A stretch of 53,787 bases of DNA from Clostridiaceae bacterium DTU079 (GCA_001512505.1 LFSC01000055.1:38892-92678), one strand, 5' to 3'; positions 16,850 through 26,482 are shown, counted from the first letter of the stretch. Notes: generated by a model not told the origin, from the sequence alone. Made by a program: numbers and translations.

Positions 16850-17224
16850 ATGAATGCTTTGGGCCGTCATATATTGGCTGAACTGTACGGATGCGATGCG
16901 GCAATTTTAAACAATCGCAATTTAATTGAAAAAATAATGGTTGAATCAGTACTTGAAGCGGGTGCTGAAGTTAGGGAAGTCGCATTTCACAAATTTAGTC
17001 CTCAGGGTGTAAGCGGTGTGGTAGTTATATCCGAATCCCATCTTACAATTCATACATGGCCGGAATTAGGATACGCTGCCGTAGATGTCTTTACCTGTGG
17101 AGAAAAGGTTAACCCATGGGATGCTTGCAATTACCTGACAGAAAGGTTGAACGCCAAGCATATGACTGCAACCGAGGTGAAACGAGGTGTATTCGAAGAA
17201 CCTGTTAAAGTTGCAAATTTATAA
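16850..17224 (+). CDS. speD: S-adenosylmethionine decarboxylase proenzyme
   Basis: A 124-residue prokaryotic class 1B SpeD. It self-cleaves between E62 and S63 in ISESHLTIHTWPE to make the pyruvoyl cofactor, and then decarboxylates AdoMet for spermidine synthesis. H68 and the Cys in DVFTCGEK are the conserved processing and catalytic residues. AAGGGGGAAAAGAA precedes the ATG. It is monocistronic, with its own promoter and a perfect terminator. No spermidine synthase gene lies in the window. Confidence 0.97.
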   Translation: MNALGRHILAELYGCDAAILNNRNLIEKIMVESVLEAGAEVREVAFHKFSPQGVSGVVVISESHLTIHTWPELGYAAVDVFTCGEKVNPWDACNYLTERLNAKHMTATEVKRGVFEEPVKVANL

Positions 17225-17246
17225 TTAAATATTAAAATAGATCTTA

Positions 17247-17274
17247 AAAAGCGTGCAAATATTGCACGCTTTTA
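17247..17274. terminator. Intrinsic terminator after speD
   Basis: AAAAGCGTGCAA (17247-17258) and TTGCACGCTTTT (17262-17273) form a perfect 12-bp stem with a 3-base loop ending in T residues. Confidence 0.92.
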
Positions 17275-17318
17275 TTAGTAGGGTAAGATAAAATTGATAA
17301 TTTAAGGAGGCATTGGTC

Positions 17319-18257
17319 ATGAAAAAGAGAGAATTTATTTATTTGATAGTTATTATTAGCGTTATATGCGTAAGCTTGTTTCTTTTTCTTGAAAACCGGA
17401 AATTAAAGGCTGAGAATGCTTTACTTGTAAATAATAGCAAAGATCAAGGAAATGTAAGCACCGATTATAATAAAAGTAACAATACGGATTTGAGTAAGCC
17501 AGAGAACATCGATAAAAATACCGAAGATTTAGACCATTCTGAAATAGAGAATAAAAATGCGGAAGATAAAGAAGAGAAAGGAGTATATATTAAACCCTTA
17601 TTTAAGATAGACGTTTATCAAACCGGTACCGATTACTCTAATGTTCCCGCATATGGTCCAGTGTGCACATTAAATGCATATGGAGTAAATTTCTCAAATG
17701 CTGTAAAAATAATCGGGCAGGAAGATGATTACCTGACCCGTATATCTATTGAGGGCGTCATACCTACCTGGGCAATAGAACGTGATGATAATTACAATAT
17801 AAATAATGATTATAATATAGAATATGTTAATAATAAAATTATGTATATATTAAACGACGAATGCAATGTTTTTCTTACTCCTGAAGACAATTCAAAAATC
17901 GTGTTTACCACACAAAGAGGAAAAGCCGTTACCGTTTCGGCAAAATACGAAGATTGGTACTTCATTACCATGAATTATAACATGGATCCCAACTTACTTC
18001 ATTACGGATGGGTGAAAAAATCTTGTTTGGGATATTATGAAGACTTCGACAGCAATATCGGTCTTGATGTAAATATAAAAAAAGGCAGTCCTGTAATATA
18101 TATGGGAGAAGATGAATTTGAAATAATAAACAGCTCTACGGAATGGGGGGAGATTTCTGAAGAAACAGACAACGAATACGTTTTAAAAATGCCGGGACTT
18201 TGTTTCCTTACAATAGAAAAAAAGTATGTTGAACCGTTCAGCAGAAGAGAACAATAA
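17319..18257 (+). CDS. Membrane-anchored protein with an SH3-like domain, function unknown
   Basis: 312 residues from ATG 17319, 8 bases after TTTAAGGAGG; a TTG at 17313 is less likely. An N-terminal anchor (FIYLIVIISVICVSLFLFLE) is followed by a short coiled segment and an Asn/Asp/Glu-rich linker to about residue 85. The outer part contains a bacterial SH3-like stretch near residues 195-245 (VFTTQRGKAVTVSAKYEDWY, then YGWVKKSCLGYYED). SH3-like domains of this kind usually bind cell-wall peptides. The region before it (about 95-180) is not recognised. It is followed by a monocistronic-looking cheR gene. Confidence 0.85.
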   Translation: MKKREFIYLIVIISVICVSLFLFLENRKLKAENALLVNNSKDQGNVSTDYNKSNNTDLSKPENIDKNTEDLDHSEIENKNAEDKEEKGVYIKPLFKIDVYQTGTDYSNVPAYGPVCTLNAYGVNFSNAVKIIGQEDDYLTRISIEGVIPTWAIERDDNYNINNDYNIEYVNNKIMYILNDECNVFLTPEDNSKIVFTTQRGKAVTVSAKYEDWYFITMNYNMDPNLLHYGWVKKSCLGYYEDFDSNIGLDVNIKKGSPVIYMGEDEFEIINSSTEWGEISEETDNEYVLKMPGLCFLTIEKKYVEPFSRREQ

Positions 18258-18452
18258 TATAATAACATGGCTATGAATAGGGTTTCCATACATCGGGGAA
18301 GTATTTACAGTCACTATTAACTATGCTAAAATATTGATAACTGAGAGTTCATATTATAAGTTATTATGTATACAAAGTTTTCGTTATATTCTGTTCAAGT
18401 TATTCAGAATCGGTTTTTACACATGTCAAAAAACGAATGGAGAGTAAACCTG

Positions 18453-19235
18453 ATGATTATGGATTACGAAGGCTTCAAGAAAGAAATACTTTCACTTACT
18501 CAAATTGACCTCAGTTCGTATAAAGAAAAACAAATGAAAAGAAGAATTGACTCTTTGTTAGTCAGAAACGGTTTTAAGGATTACAAATCCTATTTGGATG
18601 CACTCAAGGTTAACAAAGAATTATATAATGAATTTATAAACTATATAACAATTAATGTGTCTGAATTTTATAGAAATCCGGATCAATGGATTAAACTAAA
18701 AGAGATTATACTTCCATATCTCCTGGAAAAGAGCAGCACCCTTAAAGTATGGAGTGCTGCCTGTTCCAGCGGTGATGAACCTTATACCCTTGTTATGATA
18801 TTAAATGAGTTTATGCCTCTAAGCAAAATAAAAATTATAGCAACGGACATAGACGAGGAAATATTGCGAAAGGCAAAAAACGGCGTATACACCCAAAAAA
18901 GTTTAACAAAACTTCCGGACAATTATATAAAGAAATATTTTAAAAGAGAAGGAGATATTTTTTCAATAAATGAAGAGGTAAAAAACTGTGTTGAATTTAA
19001 AAAGCATAATCTTCTGTCAGATCCTTACCCTACCAATTGTGACCTAATAGTATGCCGGAACGTACTTATATACTTTACTGAAGAGGCTAAGGTTGACATT
19101 TACAATAAATTCAACAGATCGCTGAAAACCGGAGGAATACTTTTTGTGGGAAGTACCGAGCAAATTGTTTTATTCAGTAAATATAATTTAAAGCCGATGC
19201 AAACATTTTTCTATAAAAAAACAGGAGATTTATGA
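18453..19235 (+). CDS. cheR: CheR-type protein-glutamate O-methyltransferase
   Basis: 260 residues from ATG 18453, chosen because ATGGAGAGTAAACCTG gives a ribosome-binding site; the frame extends upstream to 18366 without one. The N-terminal helical CheR_N domain (YEGFKKEILSLTQIDLSSYK, EKQMKRRIDSLLVRNGF) is followed by the SAM-dependent domain with VWSAACSSGDEPYTLVMILN, IATDIDEEILRKAKNGVY and CDLIVCRNVLIYF. It methylates glutamates of chemoreceptors. No other chemotaxis genes are adjacent, so this is an orphan copy. Confidence 0.94.
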   Translation: MIMDYEGFKKEILSLTQIDLSSYKEKQMKRRIDSLLVRNGFKDYKSYLDALKVNKELYNEFINYITINVSEFYRNPDQWIKLKEIILPYLLEKSSTLKVWSAACSSGDEPYTLVMILNEFMPLSKIKIIATDIDEEILRKAKNGVYTQKSLTKLPDNYIKKYFKREGDIFSINEEVKNCVEFKKHNLLSDPYPTNCDLIVCRNVLIYFTEEAKVDIYNKFNRSLKTGGILFVGSTEQIVLFSKYNLKPMQTFFYKKTGDL

Positions 19236-19286
19236 TCTTCAAAGATTATTTCGCTTAATTACTAATGGGGAGGTATTTTAACATAT

Positions 19287-19442
19287 ATGATTAAAAGAAT
19301 AATTGCATGGATACTTTTGGCAGGTTTTATACTTTTACTATTGAATCTTGCTATTTTCAGAATTTATTGGGAAATCAGCCTCACGGTTTATATATTTATT
19401 ATGCTAATATATGTTTTTTTCGGTTTATCGAAAAGACAATAG
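19287..19442 (+). CDS. 51-residue membrane protein, function unknown
   Basis: ATG 19287 with GGGGAGGTATTTTAACATAT upstream encodes MIKRIIAWILLAGFILLLLN and then a second hydrophobic stretch, ending in LSKRQ. This is a two-helix hairpin membrane microprotein with short positive ends. It lies 51 bases after cheR, so it may be co-transcribed with it. No family is recognised. Confidence 0.65.
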   Translation: MIKRIIAWILLAGFILLLLNLAIFRIYWEISLTVYIFIMLIYVFFGLSKRQ

Positions 19443-19541
19443 TTTTATATTTGGGTATATAAAAACCGATTCCGGCCAATACTTTTTATGAGGTGTTTTA
19501 ATAAAACTATCCATATATTTATAAGCTGGGAGTTGGTTTTT

Positions 19542-19820
19542 ATGGTTGTTGCGGTTCAAAGCGGCTTGGAAAACATTAAGAAGGAGCTTAAAAAAAGAGG
19601 CTTTGAAGTTGTGGACTTAGAGACTTATAACTATCCCATAGATGCAATAGTTTATGAAGGCAATTCCTTTCAAATATCACATATCTCCAGGAACAATATG
19701 CCTGAAATGAATTCGGGGCTAAGAGCAAACTACGGGGTTTTTATTATTAATTCCCTCGGTAAAAGCATTGATGAAATTGAAGATATGCTAAAGTCGAGGT
19801 ATTACAGTCCGTTGTTTTAA
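19542..19820 (+). CDS. YkuS family (UPF0180) protein
   Basis: 92 residues from ATG 19542 behind AGCTGGGAGTTGGTTTT; an upstream ATG at 19488 lacks a site. The N-terminus MVVAVQSGLENIKKELKKRG is followed by FEVVDLETYNYPIDAIVYEG and NYGVFIINSLGKSIDEIEDML. This is a small alpha/beta protein matching the UPF0180/YkuS family, whose role is unknown. It stands just upstream of the iscR promoter. Confidence 0.85.
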   Translation: MVVAVQSGLENIKKELKKRGFEVVDLETYNYPIDAIVYEGNSFQISHISRNNMPEMNSGLRANYGVFIINSLGKSIDEIEDMLKSRYYSPLF

Positions 19821-19859
19821 TCATATTTCAGAATTATTGGCTTATGTTCAAAAAAAATA

Positions 19860-19888
19860 TTGACAAACATTTCACGAAGTGTTAATCT
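19860..19888 (+). promoter_or_regulatory. Sigma-A promoter for the iscR-iscS-iscU-mnmA cluster
   Basis: TTGACA at 19860-19865 and TAATCT at 19883-19888 are spaced by 17 bases. The spacer holds TTCACGAAGTG, a possible operator. IscR autoregulation is known in the family but no clear site can be proven here. Confidence 0.55.
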
Positions 19889-19938
19889 AATGATGATAAA
19901 ACCAAGTAATACAGTGGGAATTAGGAGGAACCCCGTTA

Positions 19939-20388
19939 ATGAAACTGACTACTAAAGGAAGATATGGAATTAAGGCCATGATTGATCTTGCTCTTCAAGG
20001 TAGTGAAGAACCTGTTTCTCTGAAAAGTATTGCCGAAAGACAAAACCTTTCAGAGAATTATTTGGAGCAGCTTTTTGCCGTTCTTAAAAAGTCAGGTCTT
20101 GTTAAGAGTGTTAGGGGGGCACAGGGAGGCTACTTACTGGCCGGAAATCCTGCTGATATAACAATAGGTTCCATTCTAAGATCTTTAGAAGGATCTTTGG
20201 CACCTGTTGATTGCGTTTTGGAAGAAGATCCCGTTAAGTGTGATAAATCCGATTCTTGTATTACAAAATTTGTTTGGGAAAAAATAAGAGATAGCGTAAA
20301 CAGCGTTGTTGATTCAATTACCTTGGCTGATTTAATAGCCGAGTATAAAAAGAAAAATGATGCTAAAGATTGTACATCCAATACTTAA
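19939..20388 (+). CDS. iscR: Rrf2 family Fe-S cluster assembly regulator, IscR-like
   Basis: 149 residues. The N-terminal winged helix (TTKGRYGIKAMIDLALQGSE; SLKSIAERQNLSENYLEQLF; LVKSVRGAQGGYLL) is typical of Rrf2. Three cysteines, C92, C101 and C107 (DCVLEEDPVKCDKSDSC), match the [2Fe-2S] ligand set of IscR. It senses Fe-S status and controls the downstream cysteine desulfurase and scaffold genes. TTAGGAGGAACCCCGTTA precedes the ATG. The following gap to iscS is 168 bases and contains no obvious terminator. Confidence 0.93.
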   Translation: MKLTTKGRYGIKAMIDLALQGSEEPVSLKSIAERQNLSENYLEQLFAVLKKSGLVKSVRGAQGGYLLAGNPADITIGSILRSLEGSLAPVDCVLEEDPVKCDKSDSCITKFVWEKIRDSVNSVVDSITLADLIAEYKKKNDAKDCTSNT

Positions 20389-20556
20389 GGGCATTTTTTA
20401 AGGGCATTTAACAGACCGGCATTTTTTAATTATTGATTAAATTATTGTGGGCTTTTGCTCAAAAAAATGTTTTATTAGTTTTTTTAAGGGAACATATATA
20501 TTAATGAAATATATTAAAATAAATACTATATTATAAAAAGTAAGGGAATAATCACA

Positions 20557-21738
20557 ATGAATGACAGGCATATATACTTGGACCATGCTGCTACCACACC
20601 GGTAAAACCTCAAGTACTTGAAGCAATGCTTCCGTACTTTTCAGATAAGTTCGGCAACGCTTCCACAATTTATTCCGTTGGAAGAGAAAGCAAGAAGGCT
20701 CTGGAAGAAGCTAGGGAAAAAGTGGCAACAGCCTTGGGTGTAATGCCAAGGGAGATATTTTTTACAGGTTCCGGTACCGAAGCGGATAACTGGGCAATTA
20801 AAGGAACTGCATATGCCAATAAAGACAAGGGAAGGCATATAATAACCACATCAATAGAGCATCATGCAGTATTACATGCGTGTCAATACCTTGAAAGTGA
20901 CGGCTTTAAGGTCACGTATCTACCGGTTGATGAAAACGGACTAGTATCGCCACAGCAAGTATTGGATGCAATTACACCTGAAACAATATTGATAAGCATA
21001 ATGTTTGCAAACAATGAGATCGGTACTATTCAACCCATTGGCGAAATCGGTAAGATTGCAAGGGAAAAAGGTATCATCTTCCATACAGACGCAGTTCAGG
21101 CTGTAGGAAACATACCCATCAATGCAAACGATTTGAACGTAGACCTTCTTTCCTTGTCAGGTCATAAGTTTTACGGTCCCAAGGGAGTGGGAGCATTATA
21201 TATAAGAAAAGGTGTCAAAATTGCATCCTTTTTACACGGAGGAGCCCAGGAAAAAGGGAGAAGGGCAAGTACTGAAAATGTTCCTGCAATAGTCGGCCTC
21301 GGAAAAGCAATTGAACTGGCTACTCAAAATATTGACGAATACAATAAAAAGCTCATAGAACTAAGAGACAGAACAATTAATGAGGTTATGGAAAAGATAC
21401 CGTTTGTACGGTTAAACGGTGACAGGTACAAAAGACTTCCGGGTAACGTAAACTTTTCCTTTGAGTTTATTGAAGGGGAATCGCTATTATTAATGCTTGA
21501 TATGAAAGGAATTGCCGCATCCAGCGGTTCTGCGTGCACATCGGGTTCTCTTGACCCGTCCCACGTACTACTGGCAATCGGTTTACCTCATGAAATAGCT
21601 CATGGGTCTTTACGAATAACCTTCGGAGAAGAAAACACTCATGAAGATGTTGATTACTTGATGGAAGTACTGCCTATGATAGTTAACAGGCTGAGAGAAA
21701 TGTCACCATTATATGAAAAAGTGAAAAGAGGGAATTAA
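20557..21738 (+). CDS. iscS: Cysteine desulfurase, NifS/IscS type
   Basis: A 393-residue PLP enzyme that takes sulfur from cysteine. [20 protein letters not shown] opens it, the PLP lysine is K204 in [12 protein letters not shown], and the persulfide cysteine is C327 in [18 protein letters not shown], a long-loop class I arrangement. Partners are the IscU scaffold (next gene, one base apart) and MnmA (tRNA thiolation) in the same run. It is cytoplasmic and expected to be under IscR control. Confidence 0.97.
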   Translation: MNDRHIYLDHAATTPVKPQVLEAMLPYFSDKFGNASTIYSVGRESKKALEEAREKVATALGVMPREIFFTGSGTEADNWAIKGTAYANKDKGRHIITTSIEHHAVLHACQYLESDGFKVTYLPVDENGLVSPQQVLDAITPETILISIMFANNEIGTIQPIGEIGKIAREKGIIFHTDAVQAVGNIPINANDLNVDLLSLSGHKFYGPKGVGALYIRKGVKIASFLHGGAQEKGRRASTENVPAIVGLGKAIELATQNIDEYNKKLIELRDRTINEVMEKIPFVRLNGDRYKRLPGNVNFSFEFIEGESLLLMLDMKGIAASSGSACTSGSLDPSHVLLAIGLPHEIAHGSLRITFGEENTHEDVDYLMEVLPMIVNRLREMSPLYEKVKRGN

Positions 21739-21739
21739 T

Positions 21740-22186
21740 ATGTATAGTGAAAAGGTTATGGATCATTTTATGAATCCTAGAAATGTTGGGGAAATAGAAA
21801 ATGCTGACGGTGTTGGCGAGGTCGGAAATGCCAAATGCGGAGATATAATGAAAATGTATCTCAAAATTGAAAACAACGTAATAGTAGATGCTAAATTTAA
21901 AACTTTTGGATGTGGGGCAGCGGTTGCAACCAGCAGCATGGCAACGGAGATGGTTATCGGAAAAACAGTCGATGAGGCACTTCAAATAACCAACAAAGCG
22001 GTTGCTGAGGCTTTGGACGGCCTTCCTCCGGTAAAAATGCACTGCTCCAACCTTGCAGAAGAGGCAATAAAAGCAGCTATAGATGATTATATGTGCAAGA
22101 ACGGTCTTTCATCGGGAGATGGAAAAGGCAACGCATGCAGTAGAAGATGTGATGACATACATCATCACGAAAACGAAGAAGATTAA
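21740..22186 (+). CDS. iscU: Fe-S cluster assembly scaffold, IscU/NifU N-terminal type
   Basis: 148 residues with the three cluster-ligand cysteines C33 (AKCGD, with the stabilising aspartate), C58 (TFGCGAA) and C102 (KMHCSNLAEEA). MYSEKVMDHFMNPRNVGE is the usual start. The C-terminal tail after about residue 118 is a Cys/His-rich extension (NACSRRCDDIHHHENEED) not needed for the core fold, possibly a metal-binding tail. It accepts sulfur from IscS, encoded one base upstream. Confidence 0.96.
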   Translation: MYSEKVMDHFMNPRNVGEIENADGVGEVGNAKCGDIMKMYLKIENNVIVDAKFKTFGCGAAVATSSMATEMVIGKTVDEALQITNKAVAEALDGLPPVKMHCSNLAEEAIKAAIDDYMCKNGLSSGDGKGNACSRRCDDIHHHENEED

Positions 22187-22204
22187 AGGACGGTATTTCT
22201 TGCA

Positions 22205-23308
22205 ATGGGAAAGAAAAAGGTTTTGATTGGTATGAGCGGCGGCGTTGACAGTTCAGTAGCTGCCGCTGTACTTTTGGAACAAGGGTATGAGGTTATAGGA
22301 GCAACCATGCAAATCTGGCCCGATATGAGTGAAGAGGACAAGCTAACTGAAGGAGGTTGCTGCTCGCTTTCAGCTGTGGATGATGCACGAAAAATCGCAA
22401 ACATGCTGGGGATTCCGTATTATGTCTTAAACTTTAAGGATGTTTTCGAAAAGAAAGTAATATGCTACTTTAAGGATGAATACCTCAAAGGAAAGACTCC
22501 AAATCCCTGTATTGCATGCAATAGATATGTCAAATTCGAAACCATGTTGAATAAGGCTCTGTCCATGGGTATAGACTATGTTGCCACAGGACATTATGCA
22601 ATAATAACCTATGATGAAGACAGGGGAAGGTATTTGCTGAAAAAATCGGCTACTCAGAAAAAAGACCAGACCTATGTTCTTTATAACCTGACTCAGAATC
22701 AACTCAGCCGGATACTTATGCCCATAGGTGAGTTCACCAAAGAACAAGTCAGGGAAAAAGCAAAGGAAATGGGTATGCATGTTGCTTCAAAATCCGACAG
22801 TCAGGAAATATGTTTTGTTCCCGATAACGACTACAGTAAGTTTATTGAAGAATACTCCGGCAAAAAGATTAGTACCGGAAACTTTATTGACACAAAAGGC
22901 AACATATTGGGAAAACACCGGGGAATAATTCATTATACCGTAGGACAGAGAAAAGGTCTCGGTATTGCTTTAGGAAAGCCCATGTACGTTGTAGGCATTG
23001 ATGCAAAAAACAACAATGTTATACTGGGTGAAGAAAAGGATGTGTTTTCAAATACTCTTTTTGCCCATGATCTAAACTTTATATCTATAGACAAGCTGGA
23101 GCAGCCGATGAGAGTTAAGGCCAAAATAAGGTATTCCGCTAAAGAAGCGGATGCAACCATATATCCTCTTGAGGATGATTTGGTAAAGGTGGAGTTTGAC
23201 GAACCTCAAAGGGCTATAACTCCGGGACAGGCTGTGGTTTTCTATGACGGTGATATAGTAGTGGGCGGAGGAACAATCAAAGAGAAGAGTAATATTCCAG
23301 AAACTTAA
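22205..23308 (+). CDS. mnmA: tRNA-specific 2-thiouridylase
   Basis: 367 residues. The PP-loop [19 protein letters not shown] binds ATP. The catalytic cysteines are in [12 protein letters not shown] and [13 protein letters not shown]. Thiolates U34 of Lys, Glu and Gln tRNAs using sulfur relayed from IscS, whose gene lies upstream in the same run. The C-terminal beta-barrel motif [20 protein letters not shown] is intact. Near the 3' end, 23247-23279 has a perfect inverted copy upstream of speD. The ribosome-binding site is weak (AAGGACGGTATTTCTTGCA). Confidence 0.96.
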   Translation: MGKKKVLIGMSGGVDSSVAAAVLLEQGYEVIGATMQIWPDMSEEDKLTEGGCCSLSAVDDARKIANMLGIPYYVLNFKDVFEKKVICYFKDEYLKGKTPNPCIACNRYVKFETMLNKALSMGIDYVATGHYAIITYDEDRGRYLLKKSATQKKDQTYVLYNLTQNQLSRILMPIGEFTKEQVREKAKEMGMHVASKSDSQEICFVPDNDYSKFIEEYSGKKISTGNFIDTKGNILGKHRGIIHYTVGQRKGLGIALGKPMYVVGIDAKNNNVILGEEKDVFSNTLFAHDLNFISIDKLEQPMRVKAKIRYSAKEADATIYPLEDDLVKVEFDEPQRAITPGQAVVFYDGDIVVGGGTIKEKSNIPET

Positions 23309-23382
23309 GTTACTTCCATATTATTCTTCACTTTTAGTCAAAGCACTACTTTAGTCAATGTACTGCAAAATTTAATTTAGCA

Positions 23383-23411
23383 TTGTAACTTAGAAGAATA
23401 TATGTTACAAT
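23383..23411 (+). promoter_or_regulatory. Sigma-A promoter of the tyrS T-box transcript
   Basis: TTGTAA at 23383-23388 and TACAAT at 23406-23411 with a 17-base spacer, directly upstream of the T-box leader. Confidence 0.65.
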
Positions 23412-23417
23412 ACTAAA

Positions 23418-23710
23418 TAATGCAAAACAATATAATGCAGAAAGCAATGACGGAGAAGATATAAATCTTACAGTAGCTATTCATGTCGGCATTTAGAGAG
23501 GAGTCCGGCCGGTGAAAGGACTTTTGCGCTTGAATGAGCGAATTACCCTCCTGAGTTTCGCACTGAAAGTATAAGTAGGTGTTGACGGCAGTCACCCGTT
23601 ATAGTGACAATGTTAATGAGGTATGTCGGAAAGAATCCGGCATGCGAATTAAGGTGGTACCACGGGAGCTTCTCGTCCTTAGATCAGGATGAAAAGCTTT
23701 TTTTATTGTA
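23418..23710 (+). promoter_or_regulatory. T-box riboswitch leader upstream of tyrS
   Basis: The leader contains the conserved pieces AGAGAG...GGTGAAAG (23494-23520), AGTAGGTGTTGACGG (stem III region, about 23574) and the T-box AAGGTGGTACCACG (from about 23650). It ends in a terminator whose arms are AGCTTCTCGTCCT and AGGATGAAAAGCT followed by T7. Family knowledge: uncharged cognate tRNA pairs with the specifier and the T-box, and prevents the terminator. A UAC triplet at 23469-23471 is a candidate tyrosine specifier, but I could not fold stem I with certainty. Confidence 0.93.
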
Positions 23711-23811
23711 AATTCTGATGGGGATAATAAAGAAAAGTGCGGAAGACTCTAAAACTAAAGTAACTGGTATACTATTACATTATATTAGAATATTAATCCG
23801 GAGGTGTATTT

Positions 23812-25038
23812 ATGGCAAGTGTATATGAAACCCTAAAAGAAAGAGGGTTTATTGCCCAGGTAACTCATGAAGAACAAATAAAAGAATTATTGGAGAAGGA
23901 AAAAGTTACTTTCTATATCGGATTTGATGCCACTGCTGACAGCCTTCATGTAGGTCATTTTCTGCAATTGGTCGTTATGGCACATATGCAAAAGGCCGGG
24001 CATAAGCCTATTGCTCTGGTAGGAGGCGGAACCACAATGGTCGGTGACCCTACCGGAAAAACCGATATGAGAAGAATGATGACCCGGGAAGAAATAATCC
24101 ACAATGCAGAAAATTTCAAGAAACAAATCTCCAAATTCATCGATTTCAGTGACGGAAAAGCATTGATGGTGGACAATGCAGACTGGCTCCTTGACTTGAA
24201 TTATATTAAATTTTTGCGTGAGATAGGAGTTCACTTCTCGGTTAACAGGATGCTGACAGCTGAGTGCTTTAAATCAAGGCTTGAAAAAGGACTTTCCTTT
24301 ATCGAGTTCAATTACATGCTCATGCAAAGCTACGACTTCCTGAAATTATATCAGGATCACGGTTGTATAATGCAGCTGGGCGGTGATGACCAGTGGTCAA
24401 ACATAATCGGAGGAATTGAGCTTATCAGAAGAGTTGAAGGAAAAGAAGCCTATGGTATGACCTTTACCCTTTTAACCACCAGCGAAGGTAAAAAGATGGG
24501 CAAAACTGAAAAAGGTGCTCTATGGCTTGATGCTGAAAAGACTTCTCCTTATGATTTCTATCAATACTGGAGAAATATACACGACGCAGATGTTATTAGG
24601 TGTCTAAAGCTGCTCACCTTCCTTCCTATGGAAGAAATCGAGAAGTTAGCGCAGCTTAAAGACCAGGAGATAAACATTGCGAAAAAAATATTGGCTTTTG
24701 AGGTAACAAAGCTTGTTCATGGAGAAGAAGAGGCCCTTAAGGCTCAAAAAACCGCTGAAGCCCTTTTTTCCAAGGGAACAAGCAGTGACGATATGCCAAC
24801 TACTGAAATAGCCTTACAAGAGCTTTCAGAGGGAATAAACATTATTGATTTGCTTTTAAGAGCCAAATTGATACCGTCCAAAGGTGAAGGCCGCAGACTC
24901 ATTGAGCAGGGTGGAATCTCCGTAAACGACAACAGGGTTGAAGGCTTTGATAAGATCATTAATAAAGACGATCTGATAAACAATGAGCTGATTATAAAGA
25001 AAGGAAAGAAGGTTTACCACAGAATAAAACCCGTTTAA
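23812..25038 (+). CDS. tyrS: Tyrosyl-tRNA synthetase
   Basis: A 408-residue class I synthetase. The HIGH signature is HVGHF (within [18 protein letters not shown]), the KMSKS loop is KKMGKT, and [20 protein letters not shown] binds tyrosine. The C-terminal S4-like RNA-binding domain ([20 protein letters not shown] onward) is present. Length and motif spacing fit the TyrRS2/TyrZ subgroup. TCCGGAGGTGTATTT precedes the ATG. It is regulated by the T-box directly upstream. Confidence 0.97.
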   Translation: MASVYETLKERGFIAQVTHEEQIKELLEKEKVTFYIGFDATADSLHVGHFLQLVVMAHMQKAGHKPIALVGGGTTMVGDPTGKTDMRRMMTREEIIHNAENFKKQISKFIDFSDGKALMVDNADWLLDLNYIKFLREIGVHFSVNRMLTAECFKSRLEKGLSFIEFNYMLMQSYDFLKLYQDHGCIMQLGGDDQWSNIIGGIELIRRVEGKEAYGMTFTLLTTSEGKKMGKTEKGALWLDAEKTSPYDFYQYWRNIHDADVIRCLKLLTFLPMEEIEKLAQLKDQEINIAKKILAFEVTKLVHGEEEALKAQKTAEALFSKGTSSDDMPTTEIALQELSEGINIIDLLLRAKLIPSKGEGRRLIEQGGISVNDNRVEGFDKIINKDDLINNELIIKKGKKVYHRIKPV

Positions 25039-25119
25039 AGAAGTTGCCTGTACTGTATTCTAATTAAGGAAAGGCTAAGCAATTTAAAATAAATAACTGA
25101 TGAGTGCAATTAATTTTGG

Positions 25120-25170
25120 AAGAAAAATAATACCGGATACTTAAGTTTCCGGTTTATTTTTCTTCTCTTT
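25120..25170. terminator. Intrinsic terminator, likely bidirectional
   Basis: AAGAAAAATAATACCGGA (25120-25137) pairs with TCCGGTTTATTTTTCTT (25148-25164) with one bulged base. It lies between convergent tyrS and the PHP phosphatase gene. Confidence 0.85.
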
Positions 25171-25214
25171 TTACATATCCGTTAATTAATGAATAATTTA
25201 TTTAATGAACAATA

Positions 25215-26015
25215 TCAAGAAGCAATGGATGTAAAAACAGGTTTCCTGTTTTCAAAATGAGTTGTATATTTAAAGCCTGCCTTAAGAAGCAGTTCCCTTA
25301 TATAATCAAATTTATACCCTAAATATTCGGGAGTGTGGGCATCAGAACTGGTGCAAACTATTTCTCCGTTTAATTCCCTATATCTTTTTATTATTTCATA
25401 GTCCGGCATGGGCGAATCCAGCTTATACCGAAACCCTGAGGTATTTATCTCTATACCTTTTCCGTCGGAAATAAGTTTATTTAGTATGGCATCAATATAA
25501 TCTCTATAGTCATTAATTGATAATGTCTTGTCGTCATAACATCCATATCTCCTTATGAGATCAATATGTCCCAGCACATCAAAATCATCAAAGAGTGATA
25601 TGCACTCTAAAACTGCTTCCAGATACCGTGAATAGGATTCTTTCTTGGATTTTCCCCTGCAAAAGTCACCGTTATGCAAATCCAATTTATCTACAACATG
25701 AACCGATCCAATCACAATATCAAAATCATACTTTTTCACAACCTCCAGAGATTCCTTTACCACATGGGGCTGTATTCCTACTTCAATGCCCTTAAATACC
25801 TTGATTTCCTTACAATCTTGCTTCAAACGGTCCATATATTCCGAATATTTATTAAAATCGATTAAAAAAACATCGTCATAGTCAGGGTAATCATAATCGA
25901 GGTGGTCTGTGAAGGCAATACCCTTAAGACCCATCTTTCTTGCTGTTTCCACTGCCAATACTGCATCCATGTTGCTGTCTCCTGAAAAGCTGCTGTGAAC
26001 ATGACAATCAAACAT
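25215..26015 (-). CDS. Histidinol-phosphatase, PHP family (HisJ-type)
   Basis: 266 residues with the PHP metal sites: MFDCHVHSSFSGDS (HxH), AFTDHLDYDYPDYDDV, GIEVGIQP, VIGSVHVVD and the C-terminal SSDAHTPEYLG. This pattern matches HisJ/HisK histidinol-phosphate phosphatases, which remove phosphate in the next-to-last step of histidine synthesis. Other PHP phosphoesterases have the same core, so substrate assignment is moderate, and no other his genes are adjacent. CTGGAGGTAAATAT precedes the ATG. Confidence 0.9.
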   Translation of the reverse strand: MFDCHVHSSFSGDSNMDAVLAVETARKMGLKGIAFTDHLDYDYPDYDDVFLIDFNKYSEYMDRLKQDCKEIKVFKGIEVGIQPHVVKESLEVVKKYDFDIVIGSVHVVDKLDLHNGDFCRGKSKKESYSRYLEAVLECISLFDDFDVLGHIDLIRRYGCYDDKTLSINDYRDYIDAILNKLISDGKGIEINTSGFRYKLDSPMPDYEIIKRYRELNGEIVCTSSDAHTPEYLGYKFDYIRELLLKAGFKYTTHFENRKPVFTSIAS

Positions 26016-26482
26016 ATATTTACCTCCAGAAAAATTTAGTCGGTACCGGTTACATATTATTTATAAAACATGTATTTCAATTAGTCAAGGAAAACAGGTT
26101 TTAACATGAATCTAATTTCCCTGTACCGATAAGACTATAGAACCAGAATTTCGACTTTTATATTGAAAATATTCTAAAAATAAAGTAAAATATAAATATA
26201 GTGTTAAGAAGGTTTATTATGATTTTTACTATAAACAGTCATAATTCTCGCTTATAAAGCATTTCAAATATCTACTTTATTACAGATTAGATATTCTATT
26301 TCTGTTTTGTTTTCATTTTATAGGGGAATATTGTTCAATAAAATAGCTCAACATGATACTGTTGTTCAAACATTTATTAACCGGCCATGAATGCTTACAT
26401 AAAAACCGCAAGCAATTAATTGTCTATTCGGTTATATATATTTACGCAGTTTTTACAGTGTTTCTCATTGAGGAGGATATAT
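26016..26482. other. Long AT-rich intergenic region upstream of the REC/HD-GYP gene
   Basis: This 467-base stretch contains the putative promoter at 26163-26191 and no ORF or RNA family that I recognise. If that promoter is used, the leader would be about 285 bases. I looked for a c-di-GMP riboswitch core and did not see one. Confidence 0.5.
26163..26191 (+). promoter_or_regulatory. Putative sigma-A promoter for the REC/HD-GYP gene
   Basis: TTGAAA at 26163-26168 and TAAAAT at 26186-26191 with 17 bases between. The distance to the start codon is unusually long. Confidence 0.4.

Noticed and set aside
26192..26482. c-di-GMP riboswitch in the leader of the HD-GYP gene
   Set aside because: The expected conserved GEMM core and tetraloop-receptor sequences were not found.
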